Shown piece by piece: positions 55,607 to 64,000 of a stretch of 64,000 bases of DNA. The DNA is taken from NCBI GenBank assembly GCA_019058445.1, contig JAHPZA010000010.1, positions 636,035 to 700,034 on the forward strand, given 5' to 3'. A model generated the notes under the pieces. The model was not told where the DNA came from, did not search any database, and was given only the letters and a program-made list of their open reading frames with translations. Origin of the DNA: Promethearchaeota archaeon (GTDB lineage: Archaea > Asgardarchaeota > Lokiarchaeia > Sigyniarchaeales > SOKP01). The position numbers and the translations under genes were made by a program. Each line of letters opens with the position of its first letter. Positions within the stretch are counted from its first letter, which is position 1.

Positions 55607-57412
55607 TTACATGCCCCACCACGGATGTTGGGTAGCACGCATCAGTTTAATAAATTCTCGCAATACATCTTTTTGATCTGAGGTAAGTTCATTTAAGAAT
55701 TTGGCCATTAATTGCCTCACGTGTGATTCCGGCACATTAACATATAAGATTTCATCTTTTCCTATATCACGCCCTATTTCAATACCCCGGATAGAAATCG
55801 CTACTTCACTATCCTTTTCCGCCTTTTCTAAGCTTTGCCCTTTATCTTGGAGTTGATGTACCCTCCCGACTCTCTTACCTTTATCAGTAATTACCGAAAC
55901 TTTTGGTTTTAAAGTGCCACCCTCAACGCTTACGCCAAACACCGCGGGATTAGAATTTCTAAAAATGTATTCTGGGAACATCTTAAGCTTAGCAGGTAAA
56001 GTTAATTCCCCTAATTCTTTAGCCGTATCTTCTGATCTGCGGGTTTCTGAATATTCTATGTAATCTTCTAACAATCTATAAATGACGTTATTCGTGAAAA
56101 TACGAATATTATCATTATACGCTTGTTCTTCCGCTTCCGGTAGGATGGGAACATTAAACCCTAATACTACCGCAGAATACGGATCAAAATCTCTTACGAT
56201 ATAAGCATTTAACACATCTTCTTTCTTAATTGGACCTACATCTGCTATACTAATTTTCACACCACTCTGAGAGAAGTGGTTTTCTAATGCCTCAAGTGAT
56301 CCCAAAGCATCGGCTTTTAGTACAACTCCGGCTTTGTCGGTTTTAATTCTTATACTCTCAACTTCTGATAAAATTTCTTCATACACACTTTCTTCTTCGG
56401 ATGGAGCTCCAATTCCTTTAATGGGAGATCCTGCGACTACATCCTCTATATTAGGAGCAAGAATCTTAATACCTGCTGCGGCACTTACGAAATCCTTAGA
56501 ATCGAATTTTTGCCTTGGGTCTCTAATTTCATCTAAAGGTTTGGGTGAAAGAAGAGCCCTAACTTTTGATTTAATTGGTTTTTCTAAACCACCAACGATA
56601 AATTCATCGCCTTTTTTCAGTACTCCGTCATAAATTAACACATCCATCGTTTTTCCATAACCTTTTTCTTTTTTTACCTCTAGCACTACTCCTTTAGCAG
56701 GTCCTTCTGAAAATTTTAAATTTTCTGTAAGATATTGCTGTGTTAAACCCATTAAAACCATAAAAAGAGTTGATATCCCTTCACCAGTTTTAGCGCTGGT
56801 GGGAACTATGGCAATTTTTTTTGTAAAATCTTTAATTTTATCATATCGATCAATTCCTTTGAAGCCTTCTTCAAGAAAATTGCCCACAATTTGCAGAAGC
56901 TTCTCATCTAAAAAATCCTTAACATGCGGTTTTTGCTTATTATAACTATCAAGAAAGTCAGCATCTTTCGTTGGTTTCCAACCAGATATTCGATCAATTT
57001 TATTTGCTGCAATCACAAAGGGCGTTCGCTTTTCTCTTAATATTCGTACAGATTCCCAGGTAATTGGCATTGTTCCAGCCGTTACATCGATTACTAAAAT
57101 TGCAATATCTGCCACCGCGCCACCTCTCCTTCTGAGATTCATAAACGCTGCATGACCGGGAGTATCAACAATTAATATTCCAGGAAGTTTTATTTCTTTA
57201 TCAGCAAATTCTTGTTTAGATTTTCTTAAAAACTCTTTAATATCTTCTGTTGGAAAATATGATGCTCCAATATGTTGGGTAATCCCAGCGGCTTCTCTCT
57301 GTTGTACTACAGTACCTCGAATATAATCTAATAGAGATGTTTTACCATGATCTATATGACCCAAAATGCACGCAATGGGAGCTCTAATTATTTTTTCATC
57401 ACTACTTGCCAT
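55607..57412 (-). CDS. infB: Translation initiation factor aIF5B
   Basis: GTPase that joins the ribosomal subunits and places initiator tRNA. G1 is GHIDHGKTSLLD, switch I is GITQHIGASYFP, G3 is VDTPGHAAF and G4 is NKIDRISGW. Domain II follows at about 230-330, domain III at 350-450 with LKADALGSLEAL, and domain IV at the C-terminus with GTLKPKVSV. Length of about 601 matches archaeal aIF5B. The ATG start is preceded by GGTGA, an ideal Shine-Dalgarno. CoaD follows on the same strand. High confidence. Confidence 0.97.
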   Translation of the reverse strand: MASSDEKIIRAPIACILGHIDHGKTSLLDYIRGTVVQQREAAGITQHIGASYFPTEDIKEFLRKSKQEFADKEIKLPGILIVDTPGHAAFMNLRRRGGAVADIAILVIDVTAGTMPITWESVRILREKRTPFVIAANKIDRISGWKPTKDADFLDSYNKQKPHVKDFLDEKLLQIVGNFLEEGFKGIDRYDKIKDFTKKIAIVPTSAKTGEGISTLFMVLMGLTQQYLTENLKFSEGPAKGVVLEVKKEKGYGKTMDVLIYDGVLKKGDEFIVGGLEKPIKSKVRALLSPKPLDEIRDPRQKFDSKDFVSAAAGIKILAPNIEDVVAGSPIKGIGAPSEEESVYEEILSEVESIRIKTDKAGVVLKADALGSLEALENHFSQSGVKISIADVGPIKKEDVLNAYIVRDFDPYSAVVLGFNVPILPEAEEQAYNDNIRIFTNNVIYRLLEDYIEYSETRRSEDTAKELGELTLPAKLKMFPEYIFRNSNPAVFGVSVEGGTLKPKVSVITDKGKRVGRVHQLQDKGQSLEKAEKDSEVAISIRGIEIGRDIGKDEILYVNVPESHVRQLMAKFLNELTSDQKDVLREFIKLMRATQHPWWGM

Positions 57413-57514
57413 TTTTCACCACGATTCAAATATGTTTCTATAAGGCAATGATTCTTCAAACTATAAGTAAAAAAAGTTACCAAAAGATTAGAATGTTTTT
57501 CTAATATTGAAAAA

Positions 57515-60394
57515 TTAATTATGATTGAGATATTTTTTTAGATATTTTGCGGTATAGGATTTCTTATTTTTATTGTTATTAATGATTTCTTCGGGACTTC
57601 CCATAATCACCACCTCACCACCTTTTTCTCCACCTTCAGGGCCTAAATCAATTATATAATCTACTGATTTAATTATTTCCATGTTATGTTCGATTATTAT
57701 TACAGTATTTCCCTTATCTACTAATCGCTGAAGTACTTTTAGCAAAATTTTAATATCATACGCACTTAAACCAGTTGTCGGCTCATCTAAAATATATAAG
57801 GTATTGCCAGTACTTGTCTTTCTCAATTCTCGAGCGATTTTTAATCTCTGAGATTCTCCGCCGCTTAGAGTGGTTGAAGATTGACCTAATTCTAAATATC
57901 CTAATCCTACATCTACTACTGTTTGTAAAGTGCTCTTAAGTTTAGGAAAGCTGTCAAAAAATTCTGATGCTCGGTCAAATGTCATTCTTAATATATCTGA
58001 AATATTTTTATCTTTATATTTAATATCTAGGGTTTCCGCATTATACCGATGACCTTTACACAAATCGCACTTGATATACACATCCGGTAAAAAATACATT
58101 TCTTTTAGGATATATCCTGTACCTCTGCATTTTTTGCAGTGCCCTGCTTTGGTATTGAAGCTAAACCTGCCTTTTTTATACCCTCGTTCTCGCGATTCGG
58201 GTAGAGAGGCAAAAATATCTCTTATATAATCCATTGCTTTCGTATATGTTGCGGGTACAGATCTTGGAGTTCTCCCTATTGGAGATTGATCTATATCTAT
58301 TATTTTATCAATGTTCTTATGTCCATTTATTTTGTCAAAATCTCCTGTAATCAGCTTAGAACTCCGTGTATTAACAAGATTATGGAGTCCTTTAAATAAA
58401 CAATCGATAATGAGACTAGTCTTTCCCGCGCCTGATACACCTGTAATACACGTAAAAACACTTAATGGAATTTTTAAACTGATATTTTTTAAATTATTTT
58501 CTCTTGCGCCTTTAATTTCAATATAATTTTCTCCAAGATTTCTTCTTTTTTTAGGAACATCGATTTTTTCTTTCCCAGATAAATATTTTCCAGTCAGAGA
58601 ATTAGAGCTAATAATTTTTTCTAAAGGCCCTTCAGCTACTATTTCCCCACCATTTTCACCTGCTAAGGGTCCTAAATCTAATATATGATCTGCATTTCTA
58701 ATAACTTCTTCGTCATGCTCTACAACTAATACAGTATTACCTAAATCCCTCAATTTTTTTAACATATTAACCAAGCGAGAGATGTCTCTTTGATGTAATC
58801 CAACCGTAGGTTCATCTAAAACATATAAAACGCCTACTAAAGTTGATCCTAGTTGAGTAGCAAGTCGTATTCTTTCAGCTTCTCCAACAGATAATGTATC
58901 TGATCTTCTGCTCAGCTGAATGTAATCTAATCCTACATTTTCTAAAAAGGATAATCTATCTTTAATTTCTTTTAAAACTTCCTTAACTATTTTAAATTCT
59001 GTCTCATTTAATTCCAAATTTTCAAAAAATTTAATACAATTAGTAACTGATAAGTCTGAAAGCTGCGCAATATTTAAATTGTTAATAGTCACAGCCCTGC
59101 TTTCAGGCTTTAATCTTTGACCATCGCATTCTGGACAATTTGCTTTATTCATAAAGCTTTCGTAAATTTCCCGACCAGCTTCAGATTTAGTTTCCATATA
59201 TCTTCGATGAAGCATCGGAATTACTCCTTCAAATGGTTTAGTTATATGAAAAGATGCTTTTCTATCATTTTTTTGATATTTAAAGTTATTATTTTCACTT
59301 TTATAGTGAAATTCAATCGATTCGTTCCCTGATCCAAACAATAACTTCTGCAACATTTTTGGATCAATATTTTTAATGGGAGTTTTATTTATATCGAAAC
59401 CATAATGCTTCGCAACTTGTTTGAGCATTTGCCATGAGTACCCGGTTGTAGTTCCAAAACCCGGAATATTCCTAATTTCGCTTTCTTGAAGGGGAACATC
59501 TAAATCATAACCTAAAATTAACCCATAATCAAATTCCATAACGCTTCCTAAACCATTACAATATTTACAGCTTCCATGAGGTATGTTAAATGAAAACATC
59601 TTGTGGTCTAATTGCGGAATAGAAATACCACAATCTATACAAGCATAATGTTCAGAAAATATTTGCTCATCTTTTCCTAATATTTCCACAGCTACTATGC
59701 CTTCAGTTAAATCTAAGGCAGTTTCAATAGAATCTGCTAATCTTGTTTTAATATCTTTGCGCATAACTAAACGGTCCACTATTACATTTATAGTATGTTT
59801 GATATTTTTATCCATCGAGATATCTTCATCAAGAGTATATTGGATTCCATCAATTTCTACTCTGACAAATCCCTGTTTTTTTAAATCTTGTAAAAGATCT
59901 TTGTATTCGCCTTTTCGATCCCTTATAATAGGAGCTTTTATTACAAATTTTTGATTTTCCTCTATTGAACTTAACACTTGTTCTATTATTTGTTGAGGTG
60001 TCTGAGGTTTTATTTCTTTTCCACAATTAGGGCAATGAGGAATCCCAATATTTGCAAATAATAACCTATAATAGTCATAAATTTCTGTGACCGTTCCTAC
60101 TGTACTCCTGGGATTTTTTGATAACGGTTTTTGTTCAATAGCTATTGCGGGAGATAATCCTTCAATAGAATCAACGTCAGGCTTGTCCATTTCTCCTAAG
60201 AATTGTCTTGCATAGCTAGAGAGGGATTCCAAAAAGCGCCTCTGTCCCTCAGCATAAAGGGTATCCATGGCTAATGAACTCTTTCCACTACCGCTTACAC
60301 CTGTTATAACTACCAACTTATTTCGAGGTATTATTACATCAATGTTCTTTAAATTATTCTGTCTAGCTCCTTTAATCACAATATTATCTGACAT
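57515..60394 (-). CDS. uvrA: Excinuclease ABC subunit A
   Basis: Damage-recognising ATPase of bacterial-type nucleotide excision repair, with two ABC modules. Walker A sites are GVSGSGKSS (near residue 33) and GVSGAGKTS (near residue 655). Zinc pairs are CIDCG/CKYC in the first half and CKKC/CDLC in the second. ABC signatures are LSVGEAERIRLA and LSGGESQRLKIA, with DEPTVGLH and DEPTTGLS as Walker B. All 959 residues are present and the protein looks functional. UvrA is a bacterial enzyme that some archaea acquired; uvrB and uvrC are not in this window. It is upstream of infB on the same strand. Confidence 0.97.
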   Translation of the reverse strand: MSDNIVIKGARQNNLKNIDVIIPRNKLVVITGVSGSGKSSLAMDTLYAEGQRRFLESLSSYARQFLGEMDKPDVDSIEGLSPAIAIEQKPLSKNPRSTVGTVTEIYDYYRLLFANIGIPHCPNCGKEIKPQTPQQIIEQVLSSIEENQKFVIKAPIIRDRKGEYKDLLQDLKKQGFVRVEIDGIQYTLDEDISMDKNIKHTINVIVDRLVMRKDIKTRLADSIETALDLTEGIVAVEILGKDEQIFSEHYACIDCGISIPQLDHKMFSFNIPHGSCKYCNGLGSVMEFDYGLILGYDLDVPLQESEIRNIPGFGTTTGYSWQMLKQVAKHYGFDINKTPIKNIDPKMLQKLLFGSGNESIEFHYKSENNNFKYQKNDRKASFHITKPFEGVIPMLHRRYMETKSEAGREIYESFMNKANCPECDGQRLKPESRAVTINNLNIAQLSDLSVTNCIKFFENLELNETEFKIVKEVLKEIKDRLSFLENVGLDYIQLSRRSDTLSVGEAERIRLATQLGSTLVGVLYVLDEPTVGLHQRDISRLVNMLKKLRDLGNTVLVVEHDEEVIRNADHILDLGPLAGENGGEIVAEGPLEKIISSNSLTGKYLSGKEKIDVPKKRRNLGENYIEIKGARENNLKNISLKIPLSVFTCITGVSGAGKTSLIIDCLFKGLHNLVNTRSSKLITGDFDKINGHKNIDKIIDIDQSPIGRTPRSVPATYTKAMDYIRDIFASLPESRERGYKKGRFSFNTKAGHCKKCRGTGYILKEMYFLPDVYIKCDLCKGHRYNAETLDIKYKDKNISDILRMTFDRASEFFDSFPKLKSTLQTVVDVGLGYLELGQSSTTLSGGESQRLKIARELRKTSTGNTLYILDEPTTGLSAYDIKILLKVLQRLVDKGNTVIIIEHNMEIIKSVDYIIDLGPEGGEKGGEVVIMGSPEEIINNNKNKKSYTAKYLKKYLNHN

Positions 60395-60585
60395 ATTTCA
60401 ATAATTAATAATGAGAAAAACATTAAAAAGAGATTTAATGTTAAATATAAGGTTAAGTGAATATTCTTTAAAAACTATAAGATAGTGTTAGATTAATAAA
60501 AAACATCTGTTAAGTCGCTTAAAAGATCATTTCTTGGTAAATTCTTTGCTAAACAAAATCTAATGGACTTGAAAATTGGCATATT

Positions 60586-60849
60586 TTAATCAACCTGCAA
60601 CTCTTCGGGTGGTTTTCGTCCTAAATTAGCAAAAGCTTCCATCTGAGTAAGCCAAATTTTATATGTGATTGTAATTTCGCCACCTTCCGTCATTATCACT
60701 ATAGCTTTTCCCAGACGCTCTAGATATTCCTCAAGTTTGCCCTTTTTCACCTCAATAACTTGCAAGGCTCTGCTACCCTCTAAGGTCATTGTATAAGCAT
60801 TCACTTTCATCTCTCCGAGTGATTTATCTGGAGGATATTTTTTCCTCAT
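60586..60849 (-). CDS. Small hypothetical protein, 87 aa
   Basis: I do not recognise this family. The sequence looks like a short alpha/beta fold (MTLEGSRALQVIEVKKGKLE and GEITITYKIWLTQMEAF) with no membrane segment or Cys. It is more GC-rich and more protein-like than a chance ORF, has an ATG start and sits in a 700-bp gap between uvrA and the FAD/DUF2229 gene. Expression seems likely, function unknown. Confidence 0.55.
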   Translation of the reverse strand: MRKKYPPDKSLGEMKVNAYTMTLEGSRALQVIEVKKGKLEEYLERLGKAIVIMTEGGEITITYKIWLTQMEAFANLGRKPPEELQVD

Positions 60850-61150
60850 TTTAATCTAAAATCAGATTTTAATACTCTGATATGGTATTTTTAATAAGAA
60901 ATATCATACTTTTGATCTTTTGTTTTAAATGGGTAATTTTTTATTTTTTGCTTTGTTATTTAAACAATAGTTTATTTAAATAAACGTCGATTATAATCAT
61001 TCATTAGTTAATTAATACGTACTAAGAAGATTTAAGGAGTTCTAAGACACATGATTCTCATCGCAAGAAGAGAATGCAAGCTGGAAAAAAGAAAGCGAAA
61101 GGAGGCGTGCAATAATCGTTTCGTGCAATAATCCCAACCCTGTGTTTGAC

Positions 61151-63562
61151 ATGAGCGAAGAAAAACTAGCAATACATAAAAGAAAAGTAGAAGCGATCTC
61201 TGAAATGGTTAGAAATGCGTACGATAACGCGAAGCCGGGGGAATATTTCTCTCTAAAAAAGGCGAGCGTTTCCCACATGGCTCCACAGCCGGATAATCCG
61301 ATCTATAGTGACAAGCCGATAGACGTGAAGTCACTTACAGACATTATTGAGATAAACACGGATACAAGGACGTGTATTGCAGAAGCAGGGGTTACTTTTG
61401 TTAGGCTTGCAAGAGAAACCTTAAAGTATGGGCTCGTACCGCAATGTGTTTCCGAGCTCAAGGGAATCACGATAGGCGGGGTAGTAGCAGGATGTTCAGT
61501 TGAATCCATGTCTTTCAAGTATGGGGGATTTTTCGATTCCTGTGAAGAAATAGAGATTGTGACAGGAACAGGTGACATAATGTTATGCACGAAAAGTGAT
61601 AACCATGAAATATTCGAGATGCTGCACGGGAGTTTCGGCACGATTGCAATCATCACGCTCCTGAAGTTCAGGCTCGTTCCAGCAAAAAAGTGCGTCCGCA
61701 TCGATTACATCCATTACGATACTTTTAGTGAATACATGGAAGCTATCAAGCAACACTATGAAAACCAGGATATTGAAATGATGGACGGGCTTATCTTCTC
61801 CGAGAATATGAATGTACTCTGCGTTGCCAGCTTCGTTGATGAAGAAGAAGCTCCTTACAAGAGCAAATATTTCTACGATATTTATTATAAAAGTGCGATG
61901 GAAAAAAAGCGAGACTTCCTTTCCACTATAGACTATTTTTTTAGATACGATGCGGACACACATTGGGCGATTCGGAATGTTGCTGGAGGAATTTTTGAGA
62001 ATAAACTAGTCAGGTGGTTAATAGGGCCCTATATACTTGGGTCGACAAATATTCTTAAGTTCAGCGAACGCTTGCCATTCTTAACTAAGAAGGGGGGAAA
62101 ACCGGATGTGATTGTTGATGTCTTCATCCCATTCATTCACGCGGAAGAGTTTTTCGATTGGTACCTGGAGGTATTTGATTATTTCCCAGTATGGGTTGTC
62201 CCTTATAAGATGAAAAAAAACAAACTAAAGGGGTTTAAGTTTTATCCCTGGTTAAATCAAGACATGATAGCTCCCATCGAGGATGAGCTATTCATCGATT
62301 TTGCGATTTATGGCTACGAGCAAAAAAGAAAGGGATTTAATTTCTATAAAGCGCTCGAAGAAAAGGTTTACGAGCTCAGGGGAATGAAAACCTTGATAAC
62401 TCACAATTTCTACGAGGAAGACGTGTTCTGGAAGATCTATAATAAGGAATTGTACGATAAAGTGAAAGAGCGAACGGATCCTAAGAACTTATTTAGAAAC
62501 TTATATGAAAAGACGAATTACAAGAAAAAGGCTGAAAAGACGAAAAAACTGAAGGTCGGGATACCGCGCTCCCTGTATTTCTACAAGTATTTTCCATTGT
62601 GGGAAGGTATGTTTACAAGCCTTGGGTGCGAAGTTATTGTCAGCCCAGAAACTAACAAAGAAATTCTTACCAACGGATCTAATCAATCGGCAACGGATTT
62701 GTGCATTCCTGTGAAGATTCATTATGGACACGTCAATCATTTATCGAGAAATCACCCCGATCTAGATTTTATATTTGTTCCACGACTCATCAGCAAATCT
62801 AAGGACCATTATTTTTGTCCGAAATTCCTGATCCTTCCAGACGTGTCTCAACACTCAGCAGTCTCTAACATTCCCGTTATTGAATGGATTTTTAACGCCC
62901 GGGAACATTCGATGATGACGTCAGCGATAGATTTTGGAAAAAAATTAGATAAGAACAAAGAAGAATCAAAACTTGCGTATGAGAATGGAATTAAAAAACT
63001 TGAAGAATTTCATGAGTTGATTGAGGATGGAATGCTCGTTCCTGAAGCATTTCGCAAAATGTATCCTCTTGAAAAATATCCAAATTATAAGTTTAAGAAA
63101 AGGTCTCGACCTAAACTTAATAAAGATTATGAAAATTATCCCCTTACATTAATGGTTCTTGGTCATCCCTACAATACTTACGAACCAATTATTAATCACG
63201 GTTTGATGGACATCCTCAAAGCAAATTATGTTAATGTTGTAACTGTTGAGAATGCTCCAAAGGAAATCTTCTCAAGAAGAGTTGAAATTGATGATAATCT
63301 TGTCAATTTCTGGGATAATGAAGACGAGTTGCTTCAATTATCTGATTATGTTATCAATAATGAAGAGATTGATGGGGGTATTTTTCTAATTAGTTTTGCA
63401 TGCGGTCCAGATTCTTTAATGCAGGAAATTGTAATGCAGGATTTTGACATGAAAGATAAGCCTTTTATTGATCTCACGTTAGATGAACACACGGGAGAAT
63501 CTCAAATTACCACAAGAGTAGAATCTTTTATCGAAATGATAAGGAGGAAGAAATACAAGTGA
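61151..63562 (+). CDS. Fusion of a DHCR24-like FAD oxidoreductase and a DUF2229 activase-type domain
   Basis: Residues 20-190 form a PCMH-type FAD-binding domain; SELKGITIGGVVAGCSVESM resembles the flavin-binding segment of sterol-reductase-like oxidases. A C-terminal oxidase part follows to about residue 455. From about residue 470 a DUF2229 domain starts (KVGIPRSLYFYKYFPLWEGM), a family linked to CoA-substrate enzyme activases of the BcrAD/BadFG type; Cys-bearing segments include ATDLCIPVK and HYFCPKF. The next gene, an activator ATPase, overlaps by 4 nt. Bases 61050-62900 are visibly richer in GC than the surroundings; the last 600 bp return to AT-rich. I use the ATG at 61151; a GTG at 61142 is possible. 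Confidence 0.82.
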   Translation: MSEEKLAIHKRKVEAISEMVRNAYDNAKPGEYFSLKKASVSHMAPQPDNPIYSDKPIDVKSLTDIIEINTDTRTCIAEAGVTFVRLARETLKYGLVPQCVSELKGITIGGVVAGCSVESMSFKYGGFFDSCEEIEIVTGTGDIMLCTKSDNHEIFEMLHGSFGTIAIITLLKFRLVPAKKCVRIDYIHYDTFSEYMEAIKQHYENQDIEMMDGLIFSENMNVLCVASFVDEEEAPYKSKYFYDIYYKSAMEKKRDFLSTIDYFFRYDADTHWAIRNVAGGIFENKLVRWLIGPYILGSTNILKFSERLPFLTKKGGKPDVIVDVFIPFIHAEEFFDWYLEVFDYFPVWVVPYKMKKNKLKGFKFYPWLNQDMIAPIEDELFIDFAIYGYEQKRKGFNFYKALEEKVYELRGMKTLITHNFYEEDVFWKIYNKELYDKVKERTDPKNLFRNLYEKTNYKKKAEKTKKLKVGIPRSLYFYKYFPLWEGMFTSLGCEVIVSPETNKEILTNGSNQSATDLCIPVKIHYGHVNHLSRNHPDLDFIFVPRLISKSKDHYFCPKFLILPDVSQHSAVSNIPVIEWIFNAREHSMMTSAIDFGKKLDKNKEESKLAYENGIKKLEEFHELIEDGMLVPEAFRKMYPLEKYPNYKFKKRSRPKLNKDYENYPLTLMVLGHPYNTYEPIINHGLMDILKANYVNVVTVENAPKEIFSRRVEIDDNLVNFWDNEDELLQLSDYVINNEEIDGGIFLISFACGPDSLMQEIVMQDFDMKDKPFIDLTLDEHTGESQITTRVESFIEMIRRKKYK
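63541..63547 (+). promoter_or_regulatory. Shine-Dalgarno site of the activator ATPase gene
   Basis: AAGGAGG lies 11 nt before the GTG start at 63559, inside the end of the upstream gene. It supports translational coupling of the two overlapping genes. Confidence 0.6.
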
Positions 63563-64000
63563 ACGAACCAGAATTTATCAAAAATATTCTTTCGGATGAC
63601 ATAGATGACAAGTTATATCTAGGAATCGATGTCGGTTCCGTCTCGACGAAAATGGCAATAATTAACGAGAGAAATGAATTATTGTTTGCAACCTGGACGA
63701 GAAACGATGGATCTCCCATAGTTTCTACACAAGAAAATCTTAAATACATGCAAGAAGTCCTTCCCGCTAACATCGAAAAAAGTATTTGTGGTGTTGGGAC
63801 TACAGGGTCTGCGAGGTATTTAATAAAAGCTCTTATCGGTGCGGATATTGCAAAACCTGAAATAATTGCTCATGCAATTGGAGCTTCATCTTATACCCCT
63901 GACGTGAGAACAATTCTTGAAATCGGGGGCCAGGATAGTAAGGTGATATTGATGAAAAATGGCATCGTAACAGATTTTAACATGAACAGTGTTTGTGCTG
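63559..64000 (+). CDS. BcrAD/BadFG-type activator ATPase, partial (runs off the window)
   Basis: The GTG start overlaps the previous gene's stop (GTGA). The visible 147 residues hold the ASKHA-type ATPase signature of 2-hydroxyacyl-CoA dehydratase and benzoyl-CoA reductase activators: phosphate loop GIDVGSVSTKMAI, VGTTGSARYL, and EIGGQDSKVI followed by NMNSVCA, where the cluster-ligand Cys is expected. Such activators use ATP to push an electron from a [4Fe-4S] cluster into a partner dehydratase or reductase. With the FAD/DUF2229 fusion upstream, a reductive CoA-ester or related pathway is likely. The C-terminus lies outside the window. Confidence 0.92.
   Translation, partial: MNEPEFIKNILSDDIDDKLYLGIDVGSVSTKMAIINERNELLFATWTRNDGSPIVSTQENLKYMQEVLPANIEKSICGVGTTGSARYLIKALIGADIAKPEIIAHAIGASSYTPDVRTILEIGGQDSKVILMKNGIVTDFNMNSVCA

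Overview
The window is about 64 kb of AT-rich archaeal DNA that most likely comes from an Asgard (Promethearchaeota) archaeon, probably Lokiarchaeia-like. The case rests on an actin-family protein, many Rag/Gtr-like GTPases with the HKxD G4 motif, Rab/Ras-like small GTPases, longin/roadblock-like domains and a eukaryote-like leucine-rich-repeat protein. They sit beside clearly archaeal housekeeping genes: aEF-2, aIF5B, class I CCA-adding enzyme, ApgM, Taw1 and archaeal CoaD. I saw no rRNA, tRNA, CRISPR array or intact insertion sequence.

Region 1 (0-15.7 kb) holds mixed housekeeping and Asgard-specific genes: a DUF2085 membrane protein overlapping a small esterase, a zinc-ribbon membrane protein, a multi-winged-helix regulator, a pseudo-GTPase with a zinc tail, an LRR protein, a nucleoside phosphorylase, Taw1, a ThrH-like phosphatase, ApgM, EngB, a Ras-like GTPase broken by an in-frame TGA, and a PP-loop amidotransferase. 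Region 2 (16-20.4 kb) is rearranged. A 670-bp copy of the EF-2 3' end abuts a truncated membrane-protein gene, followed by a divergent actin, a decayed Rag-like GTPase and an intact 7TM paralogue of the truncated gene.

Region 3 (20.6-45.8 kb) is a signalling island. It has five soluble PAS histidine kinases, one stand-alone receiver and one receiver remnant, six intact Rag-like GTPase genes, three decayed or truncated ones, a Rab-like GTPase with a zinc/coiled-coil partner, and a longin-like protein with a histidine-less DHp-like helix. One Rag-like GTPase (38685-39932) ends in a polyproline stretch followed by a WH2-like motif, an arrangement that resembles WASP-family actin nucleation factors.

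Region 4 (46-64 kb) carries an EF-2 gene interrupted by a 30-nt hairpin insertion with an in-frame TAG, an alpha/beta hydrolase, a four-gene corrinoid methyltransfer cluster (two UroD-type methyltransferases around two corrinoid proteins), the CCA-adding enzyme, CoaD, aIF5B and a bacterial-type UvrA. It ends with a fused FAD-oxidase/DUF2229 protein overlapping a BcrAD/BadFG-type activator ATPase that runs off the window. Part of the fusion gene is richer in GC than its surroundings.

The main themes are expansion and decay of Rag-like GTPases next to sensor kinases, candidate actin-regulatory parts (a divergent actin plus a GTPase-polyproline-WH2-like protein), and recombination scars involving EF-2. 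All functional statements come from reading motifs by eye; no database search was run.
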